Source: Roseibium aggregatum IAM 12614
GTDB lineage: Bacteria > Pseudomonadota > Alphaproteobacteria > Rhizobiales > Stappiaceae
Length of the DNA stretch: 64,000 nt
NCBI RefSeq assembly: GCF_000168975.1
Contig: NZ_AAUW01000009.1
Coordinates: forward strand, 214,619 to 278,618
Reading direction: 5' to 3'
Shown: positions 27,889-40,228 of the stretch, piece after piece
Numbering within the stretch: the first letter of the stretch is position 1
How the letters are laid out: each line of letters begins with the position of its first letter
Notes under the pieces: model-generated
Told to the model about the DNA's origin: nothing
The model's input: the letters and a program-made list of their open reading frames with translations, nothing else
Database searches by the model: none
Position numbers and translations under genes: made by a program

Positions 27889-28842
27889 TCAAACGGTGGC
27901 GCCTTCCAGATGCACCACCGTTATTTCCGGAGGAACGCCGAAGCGGACCGGCAGGATCGAGCAGCCAAGGCCTCCGGAAACGATCAGATGACGGGGTTCT
28001 GTCTGAAGGTTCAGGTGTCTCGCAATCTGTGTCCCTTCCGTTTCGACGATGTGGCCGTAGACATAGCTTTTGGCGCCCCGCTTGGGAAAGGCCGGTTTGT
28101 AACCTAAACAGTTGAGCTGGCCGCCATGGGTGTGTCCGCTGAGCGTCAGGCTGACGCGGCCCGGCACCTCGCGGATGATATCAGGCTCATGCGCCATCAG
28201 CAGCACGGGGGCGTCGTCCGTCACCTGGGCGAGCGTTCCGGTCAGGTCATCGAGCCCCTTCCAGCGACGCCGTTTGATCTTGCTGTGCGGTCTGAGTGCA
28301 AGTTGGTCGTCAACGCCGGCAAGCCAGAAGGCCTGGCCATCCTTCTCGATCCGTTTTGCCCTGTTCTGGTAAAGGGGAATTCCGGCGTTCAGCAGAGCCT
28401 GACCATATTTGGTCGGCCCACCGCCGGTAAGCTGTGCATCCGCATCGTCCCACCAGTCGTGATTGCCGAGAATGGCATGGGTGCCGAGCGGGGCTGAAAG
28501 TTCACCGAAGAGATCCGCCCAGGCCTGTGGCGGTATCGGCTCATGTTGCCATTTGTGACTGGCCACATAGTCGCCCAGCATCAGGATGATGTCCGGCTTC
28601 AGCGCGTTGGTCTGCCAGACGATGGAGCGCACCCGCTCCAGCCCCATCCAGGGATCGCAGATGTGCGGGTCGGCGATCACGGCGGCCGTCAGCTTCAGGC
28701 CACCCGGCCATCGCGGAGGCGTCAGGTGATAATGCTTCAGGCTGAGGCGGAACGGCTCAACGCCGATTGCATAGGCGGGCGCGGAAACAGCGCCCAGCAT
28801 GGCGATGCCACAGGTTTGCAGGAAGCGGCGTCTGGAAATCAT
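27889..28842 (-). CDS. Tat-exported metallophosphoesterase (YaeI-like)
   Basis: Calcineurin-like phosphoesterase of 317 residues. N-terminus MISRRRFLQTCGIAML is a twin-arginine signal. Metal-site motifs are IADPHICDP (usually D.H), LMLGDYVAS (GDYV), LGNHDWWDD (GNHD), LMAHEPD and LSGHTHGGQLN (GHTHGGQ), in the order of the YaeI/lipid-A-like phosphodiesterase group. It probably acts in the periplasm on a phosphoester, perhaps UDP-linked lipid or phospholipid; the substrate is inference. Converges with the CDF gene 23 bases away. Confidence 0.9.
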   Translation of the reverse strand: MISRRRFLQTCGIAMLGAVSAPAYAIGVEPFRLSLKHYHLTPPRWPGGLKLTAAVIADPHICDPWMGLERVRSIVWQTNALKPDIILMLGDYVASHKWQHEPIPPQAWADLFGELSAPLGTHAILGNHDWWDDADAQLTGGGPTKYGQALLNAGIPLYQNRAKRIEKDGQAFWLAGVDDQLALRPHSKIKRRRWKGLDDLTGTLAQVTDDAPVLLMAHEPDIIREVPGRVSLTLSGHTHGGQLNCLGYKPAFPKRGAKSYVYGHIVETEGTQIARHLNLQTEPRHLIVSGGLGCSILPVRFGVPPEITVVHLEGATV

Positions 28843-28956
28843 GAGGCTTTATCGACCGGTTCTTCAGGATAATCGCAAGTGAACCGGGGTTTTGAGGCAG
28901 GGATGCGGCTTGACAGAGGCAGGTTTCAGCAGATTTCGTGCAGACGGCACTTTGCC

Positions 28957-28983
28957 AAAAAAAGCCCGCTGCGAGGCAGCGGG
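28957..28983 (-). terminator. Terminator of the small secreted-protein gene
   Basis: On the minus strand: stem CCCGCTGC-CTC-GCAGCGGG followed by C and seven Ts. Lies 31 bases after the stop of the gene at 29015. Confidence 0.85.
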
Positions 28984-29014
28984 ACTTGGTCTGGAGCTTG
29001 TCTTTCCGGCAGCG

Positions 29015-29248
29015 TCAGTCCGATGCGGTCTCGCCCACGGTCGGCTGAATCACGGTCTCGTTCACGATATCATCGCTGAGATCGTTGGTGGCAATGGCCA
29101 CATCCGAGCCGGTGTCCGGCAGGACGGGCGTTTCGGCCACGGTCATCTGCTTTGCCTGGGCTGTCTTGTTCCAACTGCACGCAGCAGCCGGTGCAATTGC
29201 AAACGCGGTTACGGCAAGGGCCGCGATGCCGGTACTCAATAAGCGCAT
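29015..29248 (-). CDS. Small secreted protein, unknown function
   Basis: Protein of 77 residues with a signal peptide ending in PAAACSW. The mature form is only about 50 residues, acidic, with TAQAKQMTVAETPVLPDTGS in its first half and one remaining Cys at the very N-terminus. AGGAGAGGTAAC directly precedes ATG 29248, so this start is firm although the frame is open ten codons more. It has its own terminator. Function unknown; the early Cys follows AAA rather than a lipobox, so lipidation is unlikely. Confidence 0.75.
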   Translation of the reverse strand: MRLLSTGIAALAVTAFAIAPAAACSWNKTAQAKQMTVAETPVLPDTGSDVAIATNDLSDDIVNETVIQPTVGETASD

Positions 29249-29367
29249 GTTACCTCTCCTCGCGTTGGCCTGCGCCACAATCGCGCAGTCTTACGTAAGG
29301 TAAGATAAAACGGCGGGCTGGCAAGGAAAAAGCGGAACTCGATTGTTGTCGCACAGGCCCGTACCGG

Positions 29368-29772
29368 CTATTGGCGCCGGAGATTATAGGTGTTTTCGGT
29401 ACGTGGTTCAGACAGATCGTTGACAACGTTGATCACATGGACGTCCAGAAGGTCTCCAAAAGCGCGCAAGGTCAGCTGCTTGCTGCTCAGGAAGCCGATC
29501 AGCAACACCTGGATGGCACCGTCGGAGCGCATCTCCGCTTTTGTCCAGCCCCATTTGCAATCGCGCGGGATGCACGAGGTGAAGGCGCGCACACGCACAT
29601 GCACCGCCTCGTTCTCGCATTGGCTGTCAACTTCGACGCGCGAGATTTCCTTCGGCTTGGCATCCGGATAGACCCAGACGCCATCTTCGGGAAGCGGGCA
29701 ATAGACGCGTTGCGCCAGCGAGGGCGCAGCTGACATCAGAAGAAGACCGGCTGCGAGCAGAAACAGACGCAT
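29368..29772 (-). CDS. Secreted Cys-containing protein, unknown function
   Basis: Protein of 134 residues with a signal peptide (MRLFLLAAGLLLMSAAPSLA). The mature part has four cysteines (RVYC, SQC, SC, DC), which may form two disulfides, and the central stretch CKWGWTKAEMRSDGAIQVLL. I do not recognise the family. Predicted periplasmic. It lies 119 bases upstream of the other small secreted gene on the same strand, but the latter has its own ribosome site and the two need not be one operon. Confidence 0.65.
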   Translation of the reverse strand: MRLFLLAAGLLLMSAAPSLAQRVYCPLPEDGVWVYPDAKPKEISRVEVDSQCENEAVHVRVRAFTSCIPRDCKWGWTKAEMRSDGAIQVLLIGFLSSKQLTLRAFGDLLDVHVINVVNDLSEPRTENTYNLRRQ

Positions 29773-29896
29773 TCGTTATCTCCCGGTGAAAAAAGCTCTT
29801 TCGGCAACCTAACCGTTTGCGGCCTGACCGGCTACAACGGAGTTGGTGCATCACGGGATTCGAACGAGTTTTCCCGCTAACCAACAGAGACTTGCC

Positions 29897-30400
29897 ATGC
29901 AGTCACTTGAAACAACGCGGTTTCGCCTGCGCCTGCCGGAAAAAACGGACTCTCCCGTCTACAGGGCTTTTTTTGCGGATGCCGAGGCGTCGCATTTTTA
30001 CGGCGGCCCCTTGCGCGAGGACATGGCCTGGCGGGTGCTGGCGGGCCACCTCGGCCACTGGCAACTGCGCGGCTATGGCATATGGGGTATCGAACCGATA
30101 GCGGGAGGAGATATCATCGGCGGTTGCGGGTTTGTCTGGCCGGAAGGCTGGCCAAGGCGGGAGCTGACCTGGTGGCTGATGCCGCAGGCCCGCGGCACCG
30201 GCGCGGCGGTGGAGGTCTCCGAGGCGGCAATCCGCCACGCTTACCAGGTCTACGGCTGGCCGCTGGTCGAGACACATATGAAGGATGACAACGAGGCAGC
30301 AAAAGGTCTGGTGCGCAAACTTGGCGGGGAACCGATTGCGCGCGACCTGTTTCCGGACGGCCTGGAGCGGACGGTTTACGGTTTTCCGAAAGCCGACTGA
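29897..30400 (+). CDS. GNAT acetyltransferase (RimJ/RimL type)
   Basis: Protein of 167 residues. Starts MQSLETTRFRLRLPEKTDSP, the usual first strand of RimJ/L-type N-acetyltransferases, then YGIWGIEP, GGCGFVWPEGWPRRELTWWL and the acetyl-CoA region ARGTGAAVEVSEAAIRHAY, with NEAAKGLVRKLGG as the last helix. Predicted to acetylate a protein N-terminus, amino acid or small molecule; the substrate is not assignable. It overlaps nothing and converges with xerC 2 bases away. Confidence 0.85.
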   Translation: MQSLETTRFRLRLPEKTDSPVYRAFFADAEASHFYGGPLREDMAWRVLAGHLGHWQLRGYGIWGIEPIAGGDIIGGCGFVWPEGWPRRELTWWLMPQARGTGAAVEVSEAAIRHAYQVYGWPLVETHMKDDNEAAKGLVRKLGGEPIARDLFPDGLERTVYGFPKAD

Positions 30401-30402
30401 CC

Positions 30403-31362
30403 TTATCGGCGCGGGTGCGCCTTGTCATAGGCGGCCAGCAGATGGGCGCTGTCGATTTCCGTATAGATCTGCGTTGACGCAAGGCTGGCGTGGCCGAGCA
30501 GTTCCTGGATGGTCCTGAGGTCGCCGCCGCCAGCCAGCAGATGCGTGGCGAAGGAGTGGCGCAGGGCATGCGGGGTCGCGCTGTCCGGCAGCCCGAGCGC
30601 ACCGCGCAGGCGCGCCATCGCCAACTGGATCATGCGCGGGTTCAGTGGTCCGCCGCGCGCGCCGAGAAACAGCGGCCCTCCAGGCGAGATCGCATAAGGG
30701 CAGAGTTTCAGATAATGCTCCACGGCCTGGCAGACCGCAGGCAGGATCGGCACGATCCGTTCCTTGCCGCCCTTGCCGACGACGCGAAGCGTCTTTGTGC
30801 CGGTCCTGGGGGCCATGGCACCGGTCAGCGACAGCGCTTCGGAAATGCGCAGGCCGCAGCCGTAAAGCAGGGTCAGGACGGCCGCATTGCGGGCTTCCAG
30901 CCAGGGCTCGCTTTCCATCGCCAGCTCACCGCTGGTCACGTCAATGGCGTCCTTGGACGAGACGGGTTTTGGCAGGGAGCGGGCCTGGCGCGGCGGACGC
31001 ACGGCGGCAGAGGCCGCGGCGTTCACTTCTCCGCGCCGCTCCAGAAATCTGAGGAAGGATCGGATGCCGGCAAGGCCCCGGGCAAGGGAGCGGCTCTGCA
31101 CACCGTCGCGGCGGCGGCTAGCCAGGAAGCCGCGGAAATCGGCCGGCCGCAGCGCGGCAATCTCCTTGAGGTCCGGCGCCCCGCCAAGATGGTTGGTCAA
31201 AAACCGCAGGAACTGCCGAAGGTCCCGCTCATAGGCAAGCAGGGTCTTGTCGGAAAGACGTCGTTCGTCGGAAAGATGGTCGAGCCATTGGTCGACGCGC
31301 CGGTTGAGCTCCGGCCGGGCACAGACGAGCAGCGAATCGGACGTGGAGGATGCGGCACACAT
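30403..31362 (-). CDS. xerC: Tyrosine recombinase XerC
   Basis: Site-specific recombinase resolving chromosome dimers at dif with XerD. 319 residues. N-terminal SAM-like core-binding domain (DERRLSDKTLLAYERDLRQFLRFL), then the catalytic domain with Arg in GCGLRISEALSLT, Lys in GKGGKERIVP, His-xx-Arg as HALRHSFATHLL, His in LGHASLAST and the nucleophile Tyr in TQIYTEID. It is a core chromosomal gene in a conserved rhizobial neighbourhood (near fsa and priA), not an element integrase. Confidence 0.93.
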   Translation of the reverse strand: MCAASSTSDSLLVCARPELNRRVDQWLDHLSDERRLSDKTLLAYERDLRQFLRFLTNHLGGAPDLKEIAALRPADFRGFLASRRRDGVQSRSLARGLAGIRSFLRFLERRGEVNAAASAAVRPPRQARSLPKPVSSKDAIDVTSGELAMESEPWLEARNAAVLTLLYGCGLRISEALSLTGAMAPRTGTKTLRVVGKGGKERIVPILPAVCQAVEHYLKLCPYAISPGGPLFLGARGGPLNPRMIQLAMARLRGALGLPDSATPHALRHSFATHLLAGGGDLRTIQELLGHASLASTQIYTEIDSAHLLAAYDKAHPRR

Positions 31363-31609
31363 GGCATCACTTTGGCGCTTGATCCCAACGGATCGGTTAA
31401 CGCCATGCCGCTTTTTGAGTGTTTTGGGGTTGCCCGCGCGGATTTCCGCACGCTGTTCCGGCGGTCTGACTGACCGCGTTATCGTGACAAGCGCAGCGAT
31501 TTAAGCAGATTGCCGATGGGACGCCGGTTTGAATGGCTGTCGCTCGTTCTTTCCCGTCGGCGCTTGCCGGCAATCGAAGCGGTCCGGAAATTGGAAAGAC
31601 GGTAGTCTG

Positions 31610-31631
31610 GCGGCCCGGACATCCGGGCCGC
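31610..31631 (-). terminator. Palindromic hairpin downstream of fsa
   Basis: Self-complementary stem GCGGCCCGGA/TCCGGGCCGC (10 pairs, 2-base loop) placed 22 bases after the fsa stop. GC-rich, without a T-run on the minus strand, so termination strength is uncertain. The rest of the 291-base xerC-fsa spacer shows nothing clear. Confidence 0.5.
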
Positions 31632-31653
31632 GCTTGTTCTTGAAGGGAAGGGG

Positions 31654-32307
31654 TCAGAGAATGCTCTGGCCGGTCTTCGCCCAGTCGGCCAGGAACGCGT
31701 CCAGGCCCTTGTCGGTCAGCGGATGCTTGATCAGGGCCTTCAGTGTTGCCGGCGGTACGGTTGCCACGTCAGCACCGATGATGGCGCAATCCTTGACGTG
31801 GTTCGGCGTGCGGATGGAAGCGGCCAGAATTTCCGTGTCGAAGCCGTAGTTGTCGTAGATCACGCGGATTTCGCGGATCAGCTCCAGCCCGTCGGCGTGG
31901 ATATCGTCCAGACGGCCGATGAACGGCGAGATGTAGGTTGCCCCCGCCTTTGCGGCGAGCAGGGCCTGGTTGGCCGAGAAGCACAGGGTGACGTTGGTCT
32001 TGGTGCCTTCTTCGGTAAGCTGCTTGCAGGCCTTCAGACCATCGAAGGTCAGCGGCAGCTTGATGACGACGTTGTTCGCGATCGCGCCCAGTACGTGCGC
32101 TTCCTTGATCATCGTGTCGAAATCGGTCGCGGCCACTTCAGCCGACACGTCGCCTTCGGTGATGGCGCAGATCTCGGCGATGACTTCCTTGAAGTCCCGG
32201 CCGGACTTTGCGATCAGAGACGGGTTGGTGGTCACGCCATCAAGGAGGCCGGTTGCTTCCAGTTCCTTGATTTCAGCCGTGTCGGCCGTATCGACGAAGA
32301 ATTTCAT
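31654..32307 (-). CDS. fsa: Fructose-6-phosphate aldolase / transaldolase-like
   Basis: Short transaldolase-family enzyme of 217 residues (full transaldolases are about 310+), typical of FSA/TalC proteins that run aldol cleavage or transaldolase chemistry in the pentose-phosphate pathway. [16 protein letters not shown] and [17 protein letters not shown] begin the barrel; the Schiff-base Lys is in [24 protein letters not shown] and [15 protein letters not shown] follow. CAGGGAG stands before the ATG. Whether it acts as aldolase or transaldolase cannot be read from sequence alone. Confidence 0.88.
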   Translation of the reverse strand: MKFFVDTADTAEIKELEATGLLDGVTTNPSLIAKSGRDFKEVIAEICAITEGDVSAEVAATDFDTMIKEAHVLGAIANNVVIKLPLTFDGLKACKQLTEEGTKTNVTLCFSANQALLAAKAGATYISPFIGRLDDIHADGLELIREIRVIYDNYGFDTEILAASIRTPNHVKDCAIIGADVATVPPATLKALIKHPLTDKGLDAFLADWAKTGQSIL

Positions 32308-32584
32308 CTGTCTTTACTCCCTGTAGGGCTACCGGAGCAGCGCCGGAAACCTGGTCCCGCCGTGCGGGACAAAACGATTGCATGGTCAGCTGGGCTCTCT
32401 TTACCCTAGGATGATGACAAGAAGAACCCCTGATTCTCCGGTGGACGAAATTTTTGCGGTACGTACCTCAGGAATGGCGAGGCTTGATCCCCGGGACTGG
32501 ACGGGCAATGTCTCGCCTGGGTTCGGACTGTGCTCGGCGCATGGTCGCGTGCCTTTTCCCGGAGCGATGAGGACCTGACGTTCA

Positions 32585-34780
32585 GTGCTGTTCGACGATC
32601 CAGAATTCCAGGAAACCATTGCCAGCGTGCTGGTGCCGGTCGCGGTGGCGGGGGCCTATACCTACAAGGTGCCTCCCGGAAAGTCCGTGGTTCCGGGCAC
32701 CATCGTCAAGGTGCCGCTCGGCCCGCGTGAGGTGATCGGGGCGGTCTGGGACATCGAGCCGGACGCCGCCATCAATCCGAAGAAACTGAAGACCATTTCC
32801 CATGTCTATGACACCACGCCGCCGCTCGATGCGGATCTGCGCCGGTTCGTCGACTGGGTGGCGAACTGGACGCTCGGCGCGCCGGGCATGGTGCTGCGTA
32901 TGGTCCTGCGATCCGAAGAAGCGCTGGAGCCGGAACCGCCTGTTCCCGGTGTTCGCCGTATCGAGGGGGCCGAACCGGACCGTATGACGCCCGCGCGCGG
33001 ACGTGTTCTGGCAACCATGGAAGATGGTTTCGCCTGGACAAAAAGCGGCCTTGCCCACGCTGCCGGCGTGTCTGCGTCCGTCATCGATGGTCTGCTGCAG
33101 CAGAATGTCCTTGAAACGGTCATGATGCCGGCGGCACCTCCGCCGCCGAAACCGCAACTGGACTATGGGCAAAAGCCACTGACCCCGGCGCAGCAGGCGG
33201 CGGCAGATGGGCTGATGGACTGCTTCGGCAAAGGTGGGACCGTTGCCCTGATCGACGGTGTCACCGGGTCGGGCAAGACCGAGGTTTATTTCGAGGCCAT
33301 TGCCGAAGCGCTGCGCCGGGGCAAGCAGACCCTGGTGCTGTTGCCGGAAATCGCGCTCACGGAGCAGTTCCTGCGGCGCTTCGAGCAACGCTTCGGCGTT
33401 TATCCGGCCGAGTGGCACTCGCAGATTACGGTCAAGAACCGGTCACGGGTCTGGCGCGGCGTGGCTTCCGGCGACGTCAGGGTCGTTATCGGTGCGCGTT
33501 CCGCTCTGTTTCTGCCGTTCAGGGAACTCGGCCTGATCATCGTCGACGAAGAGCATGATGCGGCCTTCAAGCAGGACGACCGGGTGCCCTACAGTGCCCG
33601 TGACATGGCCGTGGTTCGTGGCCATCTCTCCGGCTTTCCGGTCGTTCTGGCCTCGGCGACGCCATCGGTGGAAAGCATCGTCAATGCGGAGGTAGGCCGC
33701 TACAAACTGTTCGAGTTGCCAGAGCGCGCATCCGGCGCTGCCTTGCCGGACCTGACGGCCATCGACATGCGCCAGGACGGGCCGGAGCGGGGCCGCTGGC
33801 TGGCGCCTGCCCTTGTCCACGGAATTGCCGATACCTTTGCCGAGGGCGGCCAGTCCCTGCTGTTTCTCAACCGGCGCGGCTATGCGCCGCTGACGCTGTG
33901 CCGCACCTGCGGTCACCGCTTCCAATGTGCCCATTGCAGCGCCTGGCTGGTGGAGCACCGCTTTCAGAAAAAACTCGTCTGTCACCACTGCGGCCATCAG
34001 GAGCCGGTGCCCAAGGCCTGCCCGTCCTGCCAATCGGTAGACAGTCTCGTTGCCTGCGGTCCCGGCGTGGAGAGAATCGCCGAAGAAGTCTCGGAGCGTT
34101 TTCCGCAGGCGCGTGTGCTGGTGCTCTCGTCCGACATTGCCGGCGGGCCAGACCGGCTGAAGCGGGAAATGAAGATTGTCGAGGAAGGCGGCGCCGACAT
34201 CGTCATCGGCACGCAGCTTGTCGCCAAGGGACATAACTTCCCGCTGATGAAGCTGGTCGGCGTGGTGGATGCGGATCTTGGCCTTGCGCATGGTGATCCG
34301 AGGGCTGCGGAAAAAACCTTTCAGCTCCTCGCCCAGGTGACGGGCCGTGCTGGCCGCGTGACCGGTGGCGGCAAGGGCTTTCTGCAAACCTACAATGCGG
34401 ACCATCCCGTCATCAGGGCCTTGCTCTCCAGCGACAAGAAAGCCTTTTACCAGGCAGAAATTGAGGCAAGACGGGCTGCGGGCCTGCCGCCGTTCGGCCG
34501 CCTTGCCGCCGTCATCGTCTCCGGCCCCGACAGGGCCTTTGCGGAAGGCTTCTCCCGTGCGCTTGCCCGCGCTGCACCGCCCGATCAGGCCGTGACGCTG
34601 CTGGGACCCGCGGAAGCCGCCCTTGCGATGGTGCGCGGGCGCTATCGTTTCCGCCTTCTGGCCATGGCACCGCGCCAATATGATCTGCAGGCCTATCTGC
34701 GGCACTGGTTGAGCACAGGCCCCAAGCCTACGAAAGGCTTGCGCCTGCAGGTCGACATCGATCCGCAGCATTTTCTCTAG
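32585..34780 (+). CDS. priA: Primosome helicase PriA
   Basis: Restarts stalled replication forks by loading DnaB. 731 residues. DNA-binding region starts SVLVPVAVAGAYTYKVPPG. The helicase core has GVTGSGKTEVYFEAI (Walker A), VIVDEEHDAAFKQDD (DEEH), LASATPSVES, then the zinc cysteines CRTCGHRFQCAHC and CHHCGHQEPVPKACPSC, TQLVAKGHNFP and QVTGRAGR (motif VI). Start is GTG 32585; no clear SD upstream and the exact start is uncertain. Diverges from fsa. Confidence 0.93.
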   Translation: MLFDDPEFQETIASVLVPVAVAGAYTYKVPPGKSVVPGTIVKVPLGPREVIGAVWDIEPDAAINPKKLKTISHVYDTTPPLDADLRRFVDWVANWTLGAPGMVLRMVLRSEEALEPEPPVPGVRRIEGAEPDRMTPARGRVLATMEDGFAWTKSGLAHAAGVSASVIDGLLQQNVLETVMMPAAPPPPKPQLDYGQKPLTPAQQAAADGLMDCFGKGGTVALIDGVTGSGKTEVYFEAIAEALRRGKQTLVLLPEIALTEQFLRRFEQRFGVYPAEWHSQITVKNRSRVWRGVASGDVRVVIGARSALFLPFRELGLIIVDEEHDAAFKQDDRVPYSARDMAVVRGHLSGFPVVLASATPSVESIVNAEVGRYKLFELPERASGAALPDLTAIDMRQDGPERGRWLAPALVHGIADTFAEGGQSLLFLNRRGYAPLTLCRTCGHRFQCAHCSAWLVEHRFQKKLVCHHCGHQEPVPKACPSCQSVDSLVACGPGVERIAEEVSERFPQARVLVLSSDIAGGPDRLKREMKIVEEGGADIVIGTQLVAKGHNFPLMKLVGVVDADLGLAHGDPRAAEKTFQLLAQVTGRAGRVTGGGKGFLQTYNADHPVIRALLSSDKKAFYQAEIEARRAAGLPPFGRLAAVIVSGPDRAFAEGFSRALARAAPPDQAVTLLGPAEAALAMVRGRYRFRLLAMAPRQYDLQAYLRHWLSTGPKPTKGLRLQVDIDPQHFL

Positions 34781-35245
34781 AGACCCGGTCCTGTCTTTGG
34801 AAAGGGCTGCCGGTCATGGTCCTCGGGCGTTAAGAATCGGTTACGGCCCGATGGCCATTCTTTGTGGTCCGAGGGAAGCTGGGGCTGGCGATAAACCGGG
34901 AGTCTGCGCGGCTGCGGCAAAAACACTCCCGGCTGCTGCTCTGGCAAACCCCCAGGAAAGGCCTTTTCGGCCGGGCCGCGGAAAACCGTCTAAAGGTTTA
35001 TGACGATGCGGAGGCGTTGATCCGAAAGGCTTTTTATCGGCCTTTGGCAAAAAACACCTAGGAATCGGCAATAACAGTCTTTAGGCGAAGTTGCACACTG
35101 GGAAACCCTGTGCTAATTGAGGCGCGGCTTTGGGGGCAGCGGTTTAACCGTCATACCTTCTGACCTTGAAATCATTCATTTTTTCAATGCTTTGCGGGCG
35201 CTAGCCGTTTCGCGGGCATGAAAAACGTCAGAGAGCACGGACCTG
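34781..35245 (+). promoter_or_regulatory. priA-atpH spacer with possible atp promoter
   Basis: 465 bases without a convincing gene. TTGCAC (35091) and TAATTG (35114) are spaced by 17 bases and could be the operon promoter, about 130 bases before atpH; the match to consensus is weak. The T- and A-rich stretch 35165-35195 (CATTCATTTTTTCAAT) follows. A short open frame in 34864-35061 has no homology and no ribosome site, and is not called. Confidence 0.3.
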
Positions 35246-35806
35246 GTGACTGACAACGTATCTCTCGTATCCGGCGTGGCACAGCGTTATGCGTCCGCCC
35301 TTCTCGACCTCGCCGAAGGCGAAGGCGTAACGGCTGACGTGGAGCGGGATCTGACAGCTTTCGAAGGCATGATTGCCGAAAGCGAAGATCTCGTCCGTCT
35401 CGTGAAAAGCCCGGTATTCAGTGTGGAGGAGCAGCTTGCAGCGCTTACCGCACTTCTCGACAAGGCAGGCATCAAAGGCCTGGCTGCTAATTTCGTGAAG
35501 CTGGCAGCCCGTAACCGGCGCCTCTTCGTTCTTCCCGACATGATCAAGGCATTCCGCACTCTGCTTGCACAGCAGCGGGGTGAGGAAACGGCTGAGGTAA
35601 CCTCCGCAGCCGCTCTGTCCGACGAGCATGTCGCCGCCCTGAAAGAAGCCCTTTCGGCTTCCACGGGCAAATCCGTAAACATCGTGGCAAAGGTTGATCC
35701 TGCCCTGATCGGTGGCCTCGTGGTCAAGGTCGGCTCCCGCATGATCGACACATCGCTGCGTACCAAGCTCAATTCACTCAAGTTCGCGATGAAAGAGGTC
35801 GGCTGA
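35246..35806 (+). CDS. atpH: ATP synthase F1 delta subunit
   Basis: Peripheral-stalk cap of F1 (OSCP homologue), 186 residues. [17 protein letters not shown] at the N-terminus and [25 protein letters not shown] in the middle, then [27 protein letters not shown] at the C-terminus, are classic. Start is GTG 35246. First gene of the F1-only operon atpHAGDC; in Rhizobiales the Fo genes lie elsewhere. Its TGA overlaps the atpA ATG by one base. Confidence 0.97.
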   Translation: MTDNVSLVSGVAQRYASALLDLAEGEGVTADVERDLTAFEGMIAESEDLVRLVKSPVFSVEEQLAALTALLDKAGIKGLAANFVKLAARNRRLFVLPDMIKAFRTLLAQQRGEETAEVTSAAALSDEHVAALKEALSASTGKSVNIVAKVDPALIGGLVVKVGSRMIDTSLRTKLNSLKFAMKEVG

Positions 35807-37335
35807 TGGATATTCGGGCCGCGGAAATCTCCGCAATCCTCAAGGACCAGATCAAGAGCTTTGGCCAGGAAGCCGAAGTTTCTGAAGTCGGTCAGGTGCT
35901 CTCCGTCGGTGACGGTATCGCCCGTGTTTATGGTCTGGACAAGGTCCAGGCTGGTGAAATGGTCGAATTCCCGGGTGGTATCAAGGGCATGGCCCTGAAC
36001 CTGGAAACCGACAACGTTGGTGTCGTTATCTTCGGCTCCGACCGTGACATTAAAGAAGGCGACACCGTCAAGCGGACCGGCGCCATCGTGGAAGTGCCAG
36101 TCGGCAAGGGCCTTCTGGGCCGCGTCGTCGACCCGCTCGGCAACCCGATCGACGGCAAAGGCCCGATCGAGGCCACCGAAAAGCGCCGCGTGGACGTCAA
36201 GGCACCCGGCATTCTGCCGCGCAAGTCCGTGCACGAGCCGATGTCCACCGGCCTGAAAGCCATCGACGCCCTGATCCCGGTTGGCCGCGGTCAGCGCGAG
36301 CTGGTCATCGGTGACCGTCAGACCGGTAAAACCGCGATCATTCTCGACACCTTCCTGAACCAGAAGCCGCTGCACGCTTCCGACGATGAAGACGCCAAGC
36401 TGTATTGCATCTACGTTGCAATCGGCCAGAAGCGCTCCACCGTTGCCCAGTTCGTGAAGACCCTGGAAGATGCCGGCGCGCTGGATTACTCCATCGTTGT
36501 CGCCGCGACCGCTTCCGACGCTGCTCCGCTGCAGTACCTGGCACCGTTCGCCGGCTGCGCGATGGGCGAGTTCTTCCGTGACAACTCCATGCACGCCGTG
36601 ATCGGCTATGACGATCTGACCAAGCAGGCCGTGGCCTACCGTCAGATGTCCCTGCTGCTCCGTCGTCCGCCGGGACGTGAAGCTTTCCCGGGCGACGTTT
36701 TCTACCTGCACTCCCGTCTGCTGGAACGTGCGGCGAAGCTGAACGACGACCATGGCAAGGGCTCTCTGACCGCTCTGCCGGTCATCGAAACCCAGGGCAA
36801 CGACGTGTCCGCGTTCATTCCGACCAACGTGATCTCGATCACCGACGGTCAGATCTTCCTGGAAACGGACCTGTTCTACCAGGGTATCCGCCCGGCCGTG
36901 AACGTTGGTCTGTCGGTGTCCCGCGTGGGCTCTTCCGCTCAGATCAAGGCGATGAAACAGGTTGCCGGCCCGATTAAGGGTGAACTGGCTCAGTACCGCG
37001 AAATGGCGGCCTTTGCCCAGTTCGGCTCCGACCTCGACGCCACCACCCAGCGCCTGCTGAACCGCGGCGCGCGTCTGACCGAACTTCTGAAGCAGCCGCA
37101 GTTCTCGCCGCTGAAGACCGAAGAACAGGTTGCAGTCATTTATGCCGGCGTGAACGGCTATCTGGACTCGATCCCGGTCAACCGCGTTCGGGACTTCGAA
37201 GAAGGCCTGCTTCTGTTCCTTCGTGGCGATCACAAGGCTCTGCTTGACGCCATTTGGGAGAAGAAGGCACTCGACGACGAGCTGACCGGCAAGCTGAAAG
37301 CTGCCATCGACGCGTTCGCCAAGAACTTCGCTTAA
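35806..37335 (+). CDS. atpA: ATP synthase F1 alpha subunit
   Basis: Non-catalytic nucleotide-binding F1 subunit, 509 residues. N-terminus [20 protein letters not shown] (delta/stator contact), P-loop [29 protein letters not shown], then [36 protein letters not shown] and [26 protein letters not shown] with the arginine finger (SxxxSRVGS). Start overlaps atpH (TGATG), so translation is coupled. Confidence 0.98.
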   Translation: MDIRAAEISAILKDQIKSFGQEAEVSEVGQVLSVGDGIARVYGLDKVQAGEMVEFPGGIKGMALNLETDNVGVVIFGSDRDIKEGDTVKRTGAIVEVPVGKGLLGRVVDPLGNPIDGKGPIEATEKRRVDVKAPGILPRKSVHEPMSTGLKAIDALIPVGRGQRELVIGDRQTGKTAIILDTFLNQKPLHASDDEDAKLYCIYVAIGQKRSTVAQFVKTLEDAGALDYSIVVAATASDAAPLQYLAPFAGCAMGEFFRDNSMHAVIGYDDLTKQAVAYRQMSLLLRRPPGREAFPGDVFYLHSRLLERAAKLNDDHGKGSLTALPVIETQGNDVSAFIPTNVISITDGQIFLETDLFYQGIRPAVNVGLSVSRVGSSAQIKAMKQVAGPIKGELAQYREMAAFAQFGSDLDATTQRLLNRGARLTELLKQPQFSPLKTEEQVAVIYAGVNGYLDSIPVNRVRDFEEGLLLFLRGDHKALLDAIWEKKALDDELTGKLKAAIDAFAKNFA

Positions 37336-37366
37336 GACCACGCCGGGATAAGGAGCAGGGGCGGCC

Positions 37367-39701
<2,335 letters not shown>

Positions 39702-39714
39702 TAGGCGAATTGAC

Positions 39715-39737
39715 CGGACGCCCGTCTCGGGCGTCCG
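39715..39737 (+). terminator. atpD-atpC intercistronic hairpin
   Basis: Stem GGACGCCCG-TCT-CGGGCGTCC (9-10 pairs), then TCTTCTT. Ends 57 bases before atpC. It looks like a partial terminator or mRNA 3'-end stabiliser that would lower epsilon relative to beta. Confidence 0.6.
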
Positions 39738-39793
39738 TCTTCTTCATGTTTGATGGCTAGCCATCAGAATTAGACTGACAAGGAAGACGCCAA

Positions 39794-40201
39794 ATGGCTG
39801 AACTTTTCCAGTTTGAGTTGGTCTCGCCGGAGCGCCAGCTCCTCTCCGAACAGGTCGCCGAGGTTGTTGTACCGGGCGCCGAAGGCGAGTTTGGCGTTCT
39901 GAAGAACCATGCCCCGTTCATCTCCACCATTCTGCCGGGCATCCTGAAGGTGCGCGGTGAAGCTGGTGGCTGGGACGAATATTTCGTCCGCGGTGGTTTT
40001 GCTGACGTCGCTGCAGGCGGTCTCACCGTTCTGGCCGAACAGGCCGTACCGGTTGGCGAGATCAGCCGTGAGCAGCTTGATAAGGCAATCCAGGACGCGC
40101 AGGAAGATGTGGCTGACGCCAAGGACGACGCCTCGCGCCAGAAGGCCGAAATGACACTGGCTCAGCTTAAGGACGTTGTAGAGGCTCTCAAAAAGGCCTG
40201 A
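39794..40201 (+). CDS. atpC: ATP synthase F1 epsilon subunit
   Basis: Rotor-coupled inhibitory subunit, 135 residues. N-terminal beta sandwich [42 protein letters not shown], then the helical hairpin with [42 protein letters not shown] precedes the ATG. Last gene of the operon. Confidence 0.96.
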   Translation: MAELFQFELVSPERQLLSEQVAEVVVPGAEGEFGVLKNHAPFISTILPGILKVRGEAGGWDEYFVRGGFADVAAGGLTVLAEQAVPVGEISREQLDKAIQDAQEDVADAKDDASRQKAEMTLAQLKDVVEALKKA

Positions 40202-40228
40202 ACCGACATCTCAAGCTCAAGTCAATTG

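Noticed and set aside
30403..31362. XerC read as an integrase of a mobile element
   Set aside because: Full XerC pattern, conserved neighbours, no att repeats or other element genes.
34864..35061. 65-codon frame in the priA-atpH spacer
   Set aside because: GTG start without ribosome site and no resemblance to a known protein; left as non-coding.
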